Origin: Ilyonectria destructans
Lineage: Eukaryota > Ascomycota > Sordariomycetes > Hypocreales > Nectriaceae
Direction: 5' to 3'
Length of the DNA stretch: 64,000 nucleotides
Assembly: GCA_020740775.1 (NCBI GenBank)
Contig: JAHEWK010000002.1
Span: 2,604,001-2,668,000 of the forward strand
Notes under the pieces: model-generated
Seen by the model: the letters and a program-made list of their open reading frames with translations, nothing else
The model's database searches: none
Told to the model about the DNA's origin: nothing
Part shown: piece by piece, positions 36,349-46,138 of the stretch
How positions within the stretch are numbered: the stretch's first letter is position 1
Layout of the letters: each line of letters begins with the position of its first letter
Program-made: the position numbers and the translations under genes

Positions 36349-38337
36349 ATGGCAGCCAGTGTGTCCTCTGAAGCCTTCCTGCCCTCGGGCGCCTTCTACA
36401 CCAACATGGCTCTTCCCATCAATCCTCACTTCCCTCATCCCAACGACTCGTCAATCGCGACGCCATCCTCCTCCTTCCCTCCAGCCGCCAGCCATCACCA
36501 ACTACCTCCCTACTTTAACCATCACCAAAGTCACCAGAACTACCCGAGCCAACACCAGTCCGACCGTGGCCGCCTCCCGCCCGCCAGTTCCTTTCCGCTC
36601 CAGCCTGCAGACGCCCATCCGCTCTCCCTCTCATCCTTGCGCGCTGCCCAGGCTGCTACCGCGAACCATTCACCAAAGCATCTCCATGTTGATGCTTCGA
36701 ATAACCTTCGCGCCGCCAGCAGCTCCCCATCTCAACCCGTCCCACTCCCCATCCCTGACCGTGGATTCCCGCCTTCATCCACGACCCCTCTGTCGAGCGT
36801 CCCTCAATATATAGCCGGAGCTTCCCTCTCAAGATCCGTCTCTGCCGACGCCGCACCGCCCACTCAGCAAACCTCGCTATACATGGTCCAGCGCCTCGTC
36901 CAACAAAATACGCTGATTCGTGAGGCCTGGGAGGCGGAGCGCAGCTACCTTGAGACGAACCGCCGCCGTGCTGAGGAGGTCTACCAGGAGGAGCGCGCCA
37001 TCATGGATGACGTTCGTGACAGCTGGGACTCGGAAAAGACAATAATGATGCGCGAGATCGAGTCGCTCAAGGAACGCCTTTACCGCCTCGAAGGCGAAAA
37101 CTCGACTCTCAAAGCCGTTACTGCTCAGAGCATCCAAATGTCACCCATGGGAAGCCAACGGGCAGGCAGTGGCGATGGTTCTATGGAGAGTTCGTACTTC
37201 TCTGCACCTCCAGGCCACCTGACGTCACGATCCCCGAACACAACAATGCCGACCAGTTTTTCCATGATTGACGCTACCTCTCTACCGCCTGGCCTCGATG
37301 GTGCGTCTCGCCGACCTCACTTCCGCACATCCGCAAGTGCTCGCGTGTCTCCCACCACACTGTGCCACTCAACATCCTTCGGGCCAATGGATCCTCGAAT
37401 GCAGCCTGAAAACTCCATCGCCAAGGACTTCCTCTCGTCCCCATCAGACGACTCCGAGGCGCCAATCCCCATCATCGACGTTCAGGAAATCGATCCCAAC
37501 TTGGAAGGAATCCCAATCAAGGCGACGGCGGTCCAACGATCCACCTTTGCCCTCGGTGGATCTCCTCCCGAAAACCCAGCATCCCCAGCCACCTCTCCTC
37601 CTCCCGCCAATGCTGCCCAGTACACAGAACAAAGCCGAAGGCTTCCAGGTTTCCGCGGGTCATCCAAGGAGTACACGCTACAGGTCCTCAATGCCGTAGA
37701 ATCCAGGCGGCTAACAATCCATGCCGGCCACACCCCCAACCACTCTCTATCCCTCTTCCCCACTGTTACCGCTACTGAGACGAATTCCATCGCCGGCGTG
37801 AGCGAGGGTACCACTCCAACTGTCGAGATGACTACAGACGTCCCAATCCATCACAGGGAATCGGACGATGACGATGAGGACACCCCCACCCGTCAACTCG
37901 GCCAAGAGGATCCTTCGGCAAATGACAATCCAGACCACCCTGAGCCCATGATGGATCCCGAGGAAGACAGGCCACTCAAGGGACCTCTAATGATCAAAAA
38001 CATACCCGCACAGGACGAGATATTCTGGGAGGCAGTCAACAAGAAGCTTACACCCATCAGCCAGGGCGAGAACGCCCTCCCAGCCGTTATGCAGTCTTCG
38101 CCGGACGACTTGGAGTCAATCGCCGACACCGAGGCCATGTATACTCTGGACCAGAGGCCTAGAGTGCCCATAGACCTAGTTGGTGGAGACGGATCCCATG
38201 ACGCTCATGCGGACGCCGATGATGACACCTGCGAGTTCGGTGGCCGCAAGAACATCGAGACTGATATCCCCCTGAAGTTCAAGGCGACGTCCAATTTCGG
38301 TGCTCCGTTTGGCGCAACAAAATTCGGTACAGTGTAG
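36349..38337 (+). CDS. Conserved fungal coiled-coil protein
   Basis: The 662-residue frame starts MAASVSSEAFLPSGAFY. An N-terminal Pro/Ser/His/Gln-rich low-complexity region of about 170 residues is followed by a charged coiled coil (about 180-260) with heptad-like Glu/Arg patterns, including EAWEAERSYLETNRRRAEEV. The C-terminal half is Ser/Pro/Asp-rich and disordered, ending NFGAPFGATKFGTV. There is no signal peptide or membrane span. The start is chosen because upstream in-frame sequence is low-complexity leader. The frame stays open for 77 codons after the TAG at 38335. A 48-nt candidate intron (38327-38374, GTACAG/CCAAG) would remove the stop, so the true C-terminus may be longer. Function is unknown. 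Confidence 0.7.
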   Translation: MAASVSSEAFLPSGAFYTNMALPINPHFPHPNDSSIATPSSSFPPAASHHQLPPYFNHHQSHQNYPSQHQSDRGRLPPASSFPLQPADAHPLSLSSLRAAQAATANHSPKHLHVDASNNLRAASSSPSQPVPLPIPDRGFPPSSTTPLSSVPQYIAGASLSRSVSADAAPPTQQTSLYMVQRLVQQNTLIREAWEAERSYLETNRRRAEEVYQEERAIMDDVRDSWDSEKTIMMREIESLKERLYRLEGENSTLKAVTAQSIQMSPMGSQRAGSGDGSMESSYFSAPPGHLTSRSPNTTMPTSFSMIDATSLPPGLDGASRRPHFRTSASARVSPTTLCHSTSFGPMDPRMQPENSIAKDFLSSPSDDSEAPIPIIDVQEIDPNLEGIPIKATAVQRSTFALGGSPPENPASPATSPPPANAAQYTEQSRRLPGFRGSSKEYTLQVLNAVESRRLTIHAGHTPNHSLSLFPTVTATETNSIAGVSEGTTPTVEMTTDVPIHHRESDDDDEDTPTRQLGQEDPSANDNPDHPEPMMDPEEDRPLKGPLMIKNIPAQDEIFWEAVNKKLTPISQGENALPAVMQSSPDDLESIADTEAMYTLDQRPRVPIDLVGGDGSHDAHADADDDTCEFGGRKNIETDIPLKFKATSNFGAPFGATKFGTV

Positions 38338-39304
38338 AGCAACACCGATTGGCCCCAGAAGAATGATCACCAAGAGCGAACTGAAGCGTCCGTCTCCCCT
38401 GCGCTACCCGCAAGGCGACCGTCGGCCCTCAACTTCAACTTGCCCTTTGGTTTGACAAACCGAACATCAACTCGAACATCACTAGGCTCAGAGCACCCCA
38501 ATGGTCCGCCGCCTTCACATCAAAACTCGAAACAAACATCATCACAAACATCTCCGCAACGCTCATCATGAGCACTTCTCGCCCTCCATCACGACAGGTT
38601 GGATAATTCCTTCCAGCACAATGACAGACGCATACTTTATGACCAACGCTCACCATCACGACACATCCATTTATCGCATACACGCTCCTTTTGGGTTTCT
38701 CTTTCGGTCGGTTTCCTGATTCATACACATGGCGGGCTGGATTCGCGGTTTCACGGCACTTAAAAGAGGATTACATCGGTAGAACAGGAGCACAGGAAAC
38801 GGTTGCGCAACATTTACTTTCAAGGAGGCAGGCTGGTTGGTGTTTTTTCTTCGGCGAGGAAGACTGTAATCTTTCTTCGGTCAACTCGCCCTCGTCCCAA
38901 GGCACACGGAGCCCGTCTTCTTGCGTCGTAATATTCATGCATACAACAACTACGGAGGTTTATTGTTAAATACCCCAGGGATAGTCGAAGTTGTACATCC
39001 CTTGCACTATGGATTGCTTTTGTATTAGGATAGGAGGAACTGGGTCGGCGTGGACGACAGGGCTGGGAAAGGAATGAGTATTTGCCTAGTTTAGTTATAA
39101 GATAAAACAAGGAGCATTACTATTCCCATGCACATATTTAGCTCGTTCCATTCGTTCCTCGTAGAAGGTCTAACCTAGCTAAACACCACACCCTGTACGA
39201 TACCCCCGTTCCAAACGGAACGCATTAAAGCAAAACACCGCCGACGCCTTGGCCCCTGGTACCCTCTGGCCTGGTCCATATCGTGTCCGGCCCTGCCAAC
39301 CTAC
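38338..39304. other. Convergent intergenic region
   Basis: It lies between the plus-strand coiled-coil gene and minus-strand ATG3, so both 3' UTRs map here. The first 234 nt (to 38571) are an in-frame extension of the coiled-coil gene and may be coding. The remainder shows nothing further. Confidence 0.5.
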
Positions 39305-40474
39305 TTAAACGCCCATGGTGAAGTCATGTTCGATACCGGGTGTCACGGAAGCCATGAACTGCAGAGATATGTTAGTCAGAAGTGCAAAATGTTTAGGGAC
39401 GGGCACGAACCTTGAGGAATACCACAAGGTACTGGTCGACGCGGATGGCGACCTCATGGTCATCGATCTCTGTCTCCTTGACCTCCTCCCACTCATCCTT
39501 GTCAGCAGCCTCCTGCGCACCCTTGACATCCAGGTTCTGAATCTCATCAACCAGGCCCTCCATGCCGGCGGGCGTTGATGCGACAGCAGCGGCGCTGCTC
39601 CCGTCGGCGGCGCGCAGCTTCTCTCTCCGGAGACGGAGGGCGGCGTCGGCGCGGTCGAGCAGCGTCTTCATAACGGAGGCGTGCTTGCAGGGATGCACCG
39701 AGGCCATCTTGATGTTGTTCGCGAAGAAGGGGAAGTCCTCGAGCGTGACCGTCTTGTCCTTGTAGTCGCCGACAATGTCGTCCATCATGTCGTGCGGCGG
39801 CAGCGGCTGGCCGTTGGGGAGGTAGCCGGAGAGGTAGAGCCGCGGGGTGCGGTAGTAGGTCGTGTACATGATGTAGAGGGTGTAGGTGCGGCGGCCGCTG
39901 GGGGTATTCATCAGCATCTCAGCACGGAGCGTTGGGGGAGAGGTTGCGCTTACGCGTGTTTCGAGTCGGCGCCGGAGTCGCGGATGATGGCCTCGTCGTC
40001 ATCTTCGTCCTCCATATCGGGGATCTCGTCGTCCTCGACGACCTCCCTGTCGCCGACGTTGCCGGAGTCGTCCATGGTCCTGACCTCCTTGACCTTGAGC
40101 GGCTGCGAGCTCGCCAGGCCGCCGGTCCTCAACCAGCCATCCTCGTCATCGCCCGCGCCGCCCTTGAAGTCCTCGCCGTCGTTGACGAGGGCCTCCTCGT
40201 GCCCGGCGTCGCCCGCGAAGTCGTCGTTCAGGCGGCGGTGGCAGGGCACGTTGCGGGTGACGAGGAACTGCTTGCCGGCGGGCAGGTAGCTGACGCGGCG
40301 CTCGGGCGAGTCGGCGTCGCCCCAGGACCAGGTGGGGAACTTGTAGACCAGGTAGTCGCCGGCGGCGACGAACTCCTCCGGCGTGATCTGGCCGGTCTGG
40401 CGGAATGTTGAGGTGTGCGAGACGGGCGTGTAGCGGTCCCGGAGGGTGTTGACGGTCGAGTAGATGTAGTTCAT
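39305..40474 (-). CDS. atg3: Autophagy-related E2-like conjugating enzyme Atg3
   Basis: Three exons give 353 residues: 40474-39954, 39897-39411 and 39358-39305. The introns are 56 and 52 nt with GT..AG ends, and both joins keep frame. The N-terminus [19 protein letters not shown], the WSWGDAD segment, the [13 protein letters not shown] segment and the C-terminal [13 protein letters not shown] are diagnostic of Atg3. The catalytic cysteine is C244 in [10 protein letters not shown]. Atg3 receives Atg8 from Atg7 and transfers it to phosphatidylethanolamine on autophagosomal membranes. An acidic, poorly conserved loop (about 95-170) precedes the catalytic core, as is usual for fungal orthologues. 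The gene is complete and looks functional. It converges with the coiled-coil gene and lies tandem with CWC24. Confidence 0.97.
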
Positions 40475-41204
40475 GGTGGGCGGTGGTACAGCCGTCCGGC
40501 GGGCGCTTCGGTTTGTTACTGAGAGGAAGCTATATCCTGCTCTTCGCCTTTATATCGACAACGCAGTGAATAGAAACCTGGTAGATGGGATGGTTCGGCA
40601 AGTGGTGTCTATCGTATCTCGTCTTATCCGATCGTACGCCGTCAAGTGCGGGGTCGCAGGAGCAAAGAGCACGTTGAAGAAGTGGAAAAGAGGAAACCGG
40701 TGAGAAAAGCGAGCACAGGGACGAAATCTCCAGTCAATGCGTCACGATCTATGTCTCTTGTCTGCCTGGCAAAGAAGGATGACTGATGAAGAGAAGCCCG
40801 CCACAGCTCTGGCGCCTTTGGGGAGCGGTTGAGGCGATCACATGGCGGCGGTGGCTACGCTCGAGTGGCTTTGGTGGGGTGGCTACGGTCCCTCATTGGC
40901 TGTCCTCTGCTGGTGAAGTCACCTCAGGCAGCTCCCCCTCTCGGAAGCCAGCACTTATCTTATCGCGCATTGCAGAGGCAGGCACGTCATCCCGCGACAC
41001 AGCGCACGCTCAACACGTGCGCCATGGCTGTGATGCTGCGAGAGACAGGTCATGCTCTTCGTTTGTGCGCAACATCGGGCTGCAATCGGGTCACGAGGCA
41101 TCTTGCGTCTGCAGGTGATTGTTAGAATAAATCAAGACATGGTATCATTTGTTCCTTTGCTCTAGTTTGGTGCAAAGAGTCATCGCTCTGTTGTACAAGA
41201 CTCA
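40475..41204. other. Region between CWC24 and ATG3
   Basis: It should contain the ATG3 promoter and the CWC24 3' UTR. A plus-strand frame of 110 codons near 40786-41118 has no recognisable features. Confidence 0.5.
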
Positions 41205-42266
41205 TCATTTTTCTTCCGTTTCCTCGTCAACATCCTCCCCAGCCTCCAACGCCGCCTGTCTCTTCTTGGCCGCCCGATCTCGCTTTCTTTCCAGCAACTT
41301 TTTCAGCCTCTTCGCCGAGTTGAACACTCCATTCGTCCCGACTCCACACGCCGCACATGTCGGGTCCTTCCTATACCGCTTCAGAGCGCACGGCTCGCAA
41401 AAGTAGTGGCCGCACCGGGTGACGATGGGTTCTCGGTAGGGCTCCTTGCAGATGATGCATGCGAACGGAATCTTTTCCAGCATTGCCTCATCTTCGTCGT
41501 CCTGGGCATCTGCCTTCTGGTCGCGGTTCGCACTGGCCACCACCGTGCCTCCGAGGTTTTTCTTGCCCTTGGTAACGCTCTCCCACTCGCGGTCGAGTTG
41601 CCATCCGAGCTTGTGGTCGCTTCGATCGTGAAGGAAGATGCACGCATCGCCGAATCCACACTGTCAAAGGCCTGTTAGATAAAATATTGTAAATGGTATC
41701 GGGAATTGACTTACCCAGCCAGTTTGCTTGTAGTCTTTGCAGACGTCGGGTGCGTAATCCATAATGGTAATGGTTCGGATGTTGGTGGGTGCCTTGACGG
41801 GTCCAACGCTCCTGTTGGGGGCATCGGGGTTCTTCTGGATAAAGGACGTCTGGTTCGCAAGACCCTTGTATGTTCCATCGGGTTGGGAGTCATGTGCGAC
41901 TGTCCGTGTCGATCCAAGGAGGTTCTTTGCCGACAACGCATCCTTTGAGCCCTCGTCGTACCAATTGCTCTGCTTGGTGGCGTCGTTGACGCTCGTAATG
42001 AGAACGCTGCGGTCTGCAGCATGAACCGTAGCCGACAGATCCTTGCTACCGACAACATTGTTTTTTGATGAAGCCGTAACCGTGGCCATCTTCTTGCGCC
42101 GCTTGATGCGCTGTCCGGCCTCGTCCTCGGAGGATGAGAAGTCGCTGTCGTCGCTATCGGCGGGTGGTGGCGTCGCAGGTCGCTTGCGCAAGTTCGCTTT
42201 GCCCCTTGCGCCTCTCTTTTTGAAAAGGGCGACGGGCGCCGCAGGCCCATCGTTTGAATCGGCCAT
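41205..42266 (-). CDS. cwc24: Pre-mRNA-splicing factor Cwc24 (CCCH plus RING finger)
   Basis: Two exons give 335 residues: 42266-41715 and 41660-41205, with an intron of 54 nt (GTAAGT/GACAG). The join lies inside the zinc finger and completes it: C176-x8-C185-x5-C191-x3-H195, a textbook CCCH finger. A C3HC4 RING follows, with C252, C255, C267, H269, C272, C275, C286 and C289. The order of an acidic/basic disordered N-terminus, one CCCH finger, then a RING near the C-terminus is that of yeast Cwc24 and human RNF113A. These join the activated spliceosome. The basic and acidic C-terminal tail is normal for fungal members. No defect is visible. Confidence 0.95.
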
Positions 42267-42925
42267 TGTTCGTGATGTTTGTGGGGTTGGGTTGTCGACA
42301 AGACCGGAGGCGTCGACGGCGCTTTGAAATCCGCCACTCTATCGCATGAGAGACGGATCTAGAATGTCGGTCACGTGTGGTCGTGCCATTTTCGTGGAGT
42401 CAGGACACGAGCGCGCATTTCAGAACCACGCTACCCTAGACCAGCGGTCGGCAGCACAAATCCACGCCTTGGGTCGCGTTTGTAGGCTTGTGTTCCGAAT
42501 CTTGTGACTACTGCTAGCTCTGCAATATCCCGCAGACCATAGCAAGTATGTATTCTCCAGGAGAAGCAAGGGTGAGCCCGTGGTTGGCGGTGTGGAGAGT
42601 TATCTACCCAGATATAAGTGGCTTAAAAATAGGCCCAACAACCAGAACCGAAGCTGGGAACCCAAATCTGATTCATGTAGTAACCATCTATTGATGCATT
42701 TCGGAAGACGGTACACAAACGGGATGAGTAGGCGCGATAGCCAATATAATGTAGGATCTAAGTAACACAAACCAAGGACCTTGTGTAGGACAGATTTTAG
42801 AGAAGCAGACCAAGCCTAGGGTTTTCGACTACAAATAATCTTTTTACAAGTACATGTATCTCGGCCGGCCGCGCTGTTAACAAGATACTAATAGAGTAAC
42901 AAGAAATAAAGTACTAACAAGTTAT
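42267..42925. other. Intergenic region at the core/accessory transition
   Basis: No gene is supported. The first part should hold the CWC24 promoter. Composition becomes more AT-rich after about 42600. Confidence 0.5.
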
Positions 42926-43428
42926 CACTTTGGTAGCCGTCACCACCTCATCCTCCTTCAGCTTTACCAAGACCATCACCCCAGTCCTCCGACGGTCCGA
43001 CCTTGACAGCTTCTTCAAAGACACATATTTGACCGGGGCAGAATAAGGTTGGTTGTGGATTGTGAGTCAATGGTGATGCTGCCAGTAAGTTCTACTTTAT
43101 CAAGAAGGACGACGATTGCACCAGTGTTGCATCCAAGCATGGAATCACTCTGGCTCAGTTCACCAAGTGGAATCCAGGTACTGGAAGCAACTGCGCTGGA
43201 CTCTGGGCCGATGCGTATGCTTGTGTATCCATCATCGACCTAGAGCCTTCGCCTACCAAGCCCACACAAGTCACACCTCCAAGCTTTGTCAGTTGTGAGC
43301 CCGGGTGGTCTGGCCCTTCTCCCGCCAGACCGGGGTCTCTCGTGCCCAGGCAGAACCTATGGTCAGGTAGTTTGAATGCGAACGGGCCATTTGTAAGAGG
43401 TCTCCTTTACAGCACTTAGCTTGAACCC
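42926..43428 (+). pseudogene. LysM-domain protein relic
   Basis: One reading frame encodes a clear LysM module: FYFIKKDDDC, then GITLAQFTKWNPG and CAGLWADAYACVSII (about 43090-43225). Upstream in the same frame is a Pro/Ser linker containing two TGA stops (in the windows ...KTHI-stop-PGQ and CGL-stop-VNGD). Each stop is a single C-to-T change from CGA. No start codon, signal peptide or second module is found nearby. LysM proteins bind chitin and often act as secreted effectors masking hyphal walls. This copy is therefore a decayed remnant. The frame ends at a TAG near 43426. Confidence 0.75.
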
Positions 43429-43706
43429 GGTAGTATTTAGTCCCTCAATAGTTGCTATTGACTCTGACTCGCAGCGGACTTTGCCCCTGTTTATAATCGT
43501 GCCGTATCATATCGGAGCCTTGGGTTGTCATAGAAGGTGACAAAAGGAACCGATCTGAGCATCGCTTGTGTGTGACGCTGCTCACTCGGAAATTACTGTC
43601 GCGAGCTTTTGCTGTGAGAAGTGGTCACAGCCTAGAAATACTGAGCTACTACGTGCGGATACATACCTACTTATGTACATGTCGGAGGTCCAGAGCATTG
43701 GCCTAC

Positions 43707-44399
43707 TCACAGTACCGAATTAAAGGCGGCAACAGCAAGCCCGGTAGCTGCGGTCTTCCACAAAACTGCATCCTTAGCTCGGCCAACAGCGCCATTGTCA
43801 TTGACTGCCGCCTTCTTGTCGGTCGCCTCATTGGTCGCCTCTGCCGGCTGCTCAGTTGTCGTAGTCGCCACTGCTGGCTTGGGAGTGTGCAGTGCGCCAT
43901 CTAGATTCGCTTGAGCGTGGCAGGCGGCCCAAGCAACGGTGTTGTTGAGCCGCAATGCCCCGTACGGAACCCTGACCATGGTTTTGAACCAGCGGTTTGG
44001 ACAAGAGTCGGCATAGTCGACAATTTCGGCGCTATTATGCGCCCACCAAGTTGAGGCCATGCTGCCGAAAGACGACCAGGCGGGTAGCAGAGTTTTGGGT
44101 GCAGCAGCACTGAAGGAACACCATTTCGATAGCTCTGGAAATGGACATACTGGAAGTCCCGCCACATCGAGGTCGGTGAAGGGGCAGTCCTTGTGCAGGT
44201 AATCGGCATATGAGTCCACTGCCGACAACAGGGCACCAGTCGGCGCAGGTCCTGAGAAGTAGGTTTCGGGATCGTCCATGATCAAGCACTCTCGGAAGTC
44301 TTGCGTGATAGTCGGCTTGGCCGTGGGAAAGATTGTATCGAAAATCGAGGCCAACGCCGTTGTGGCCTGTAGGACCAAAACTGCTGTTGCCCCCCGCAT
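43707..44399 (-). CDS. Secreted, probably GPI-anchored DUF7735-type protein
   Basis: The 230-residue frame begins MRGATAVLVLQATTALAS, a convincing signal peptide. The 44399 ATG is used because the upstream in-frame codon is only TTG. The mature part has regularly placed cysteines (ECLI, DCPF, VCPF, WCSF, SCPN, ACHA). It also has the pattern MDDPETYFSGPAPTG, WWAHNSAEIV and CPNRWFKTM, typical of a fungal secreted family I know as DUF7735. A Thr/Glu/Ala-rich linker and a C-terminal hydrophobic tail (TAATGLAVAAFNSVL) suggest GPI attachment. Function is unknown. The gene appears intact, unlike the adjacent LysM relic. Confidence 0.75.
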   Translation of the reverse strand: MRGATAVLVLQATTALASIFDTIFPTAKPTITQDFRECLIMDDPETYFSGPAPTGALLSAVDSYADYLHKDCPFTDLDVAGLPVCPFPELSKWCSFSAAAPKTLLPAWSSFGSMASTWWAHNSAEIVDYADSCPNRWFKTMVRVPYGALRLNNTVAWAACHAQANLDGALHTPKPAVATTTTEQPAEATNEATDKKAAVNDNGAVGRAKDAVLWKTAATGLAVAAFNSVL

Positions 44400-44411
44400 T
44401 CTAGTAGGCAA

Positions 44412-45322
44412 TTCGAAAGAGTCTGAATTGGAACCGGAAAGGCGCTGAGAAAGAAAGATGACTTTGAGGTGGGAGAGGTGGCTGATGAGAGGAAAGATGG
44501 GATCAGCAGCAAGTACGCGAGAGGGTCAAAGACATGGGAGCAGGGGTTTTAAGAGCATGGGGGGACCAACACAACTCCACTAACATAAGTTACCAACCGG
44601 CCTCTTCCGTAAAGAGTGAGAGTGGAGCTTGGCCATTCTTTTCAACTCCCTTTAGTCGTGTCATCCGATGAGGAACCCTGTTTTTTTCCCGCTCTCATTG
44701 AGCGAACCTCTGGTCGGTAATCGAGGCGGTGAAGTACTAGCACGGTGATACTGTAAAAGGACTCATGCCGTTAAAATAACTTATTGCGTACTATTTAATT
44801 CCCCGGGGTGGAATTTGCGGAGCTTGACATGGGATTCCTCTCAATTGTTTGTAGTTACTACACGACATGGTTACGCATGTGAAGAAGGCTTAATCTTCAC
44901 GGCATGGAGTTAGATTCCTGGTCGCCCCTCTGCACAAGTACCCCAAACCCACCGTTTATGGTTACTTGCTTAATGTCGGTTGACTCTTGGCAGTTGACCG
45001 TAAGTCATTGCGGTGGACGTTGTGAGGGTCTTGCGTCGGCCTATCGTGCTATTAAGAATCACAAGGGTCCGGGATTGTCGGATGCTTCCGCTTTGGTGTG
45101 GTTCAGGCCCCTGTAATTCAGACCCCCGTACCATTTGCAAGTATTCTTAGCAAGGGTGTCCGCATGAGGTATGCAGTGGTGCACCTGTCTCTTCGTGACT
45201 TTGCCGACAAGGTCAAGGGCGCTGCAGTTAGTGCGACCGGGCGGTGTAGTGGGTAGAGCACTATAATTAGTGGGTTAGGCGCTGGAATTAGTAGCGGATT
45301 CCTTCACTATTCGCTCGACAGC
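44412..45322. other. Intergenic region
   Basis: It holds the divergent promoters of the DUF7735 gene (minus) and the 271-residue gene (plus). A TA-rich block occurs near 44755-44800. A tRNA-like GTGTAGTGGGTAGAGC at 45243 was considered and rejected. Confidence 0.5.
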
Positions 45323-46138
45323 ATGTCTGACAACCACGATTCACCAACATCCGCATCCGACTGCTCTGCAGTCAGCGAACCGCCACGATGCGACCCTGAG
45401 AAGATCAGAGCAGCATTCATCGACTTCTACACATTCCTCACCACCCTACATTATAATGAGGCTGATCTTAAGATCCCACCCCCTGGAGGATGGCCATGCT
45501 TGACTCCAGAACTCTGCGCGGACTACAAGCCCGACGAGACGATCCAAGTCCTCCGTAACCTGCCCTACTTTGACCGACAGAGCCCGTTGGACTTCCACTA
45601 CCGATCACGGTTACTTGACTACACCACCTTTACACGACAGGACTTTGAGGAGGCAACCGAGATTTACGAGTATGACGAGGAGTACTGGGGATTTGAGGGA
45701 CAAATTGACCCGGGCCATGTCTTCTGTATCGCCGAGGGCTCTGGATATGCTGGCCGCCACCTCTTCCTGAATGCCAGAGACGGCGAGATCATTCAAGACA
45801 CTATCGGCGTGAATACAGAGAGTTATCCTGTTGAGATATACTTTGAGACACTCAAGGAGCAGTATCGAAGCTTGGAGCTCATCCCCTGCCCAGGGAGGGT
45901 AACATTGGAGGCGTTCAATGTAGTCAAGCGAGATGGTGTCTCTCTAGAGGAAGTGTGTGATCAGACGGAATACTGGGGAACCGATGTGGACATTCAGTAT
46001 GTCAGACAGCTTTACCACCAACATGGCTGGCCTAATGCCTTCCGCAAGGATGAGGCAACAAAAGCTGTCAATGATTTGATGAGCGCAGTTAGGAGTAACG
46101 AAGGGGGGTACAGGGAATGGGAAAAAAGATACGCTTGA
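45323..46138 (+). CDS. Hypothetical fungal protein, possibly SMI1/KNR4 (SUKH)-like
   Basis: A single-exon frame of 271 residues starts MSDNHDSPTSASDC. It is acidic, has no signal peptide or membrane segment, and is rich in Tyr and Phe. The central part (YWGFEGQIDPGHVFCIAEGS and then GRHLFLNARDGEIIQD) resembles the beta-rich core of SMI1/KNR4-type folds, in which a 'hhhG..hhhhD...G.V' strand pair is common. That similarity is weak and only my reading. The C-terminal part is helical (VRQLYHQHGWPNAFRKDEA). The reading frame is complete. I cannot assign a role. Confidence 0.6.
   Translation: MSDNHDSPTSASDCSAVSEPPRCDPEKIRAAFIDFYTFLTTLHYNEADLKIPPPGGWPCLTPELCADYKPDETIQVLRNLPYFDRQSPLDFHYRSRLLDYTTFTRQDFEEATEIYEYDEEYWGFEGQIDPGHVFCIAEGSGYAGRHLFLNARDGEIIQDTIGVNTESYPVEIYFETLKEQYRSLELIPCPGRVTLEAFNVVKRDGVSLEEVCDQTEYWGTDVDIQYVRQLYHQHGWPNAFRKDEATKAVNDLMSAVRSNEGGYREWEKRYA

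Noticed and set aside
45241..45300. tRNA-like sequence GTGTAGTGGGTAGAGC upstream of the 271-residue gene
   Set aside because: The A-box resemblance is not followed by a B box or a foldable T-arm, so no tRNA is called.
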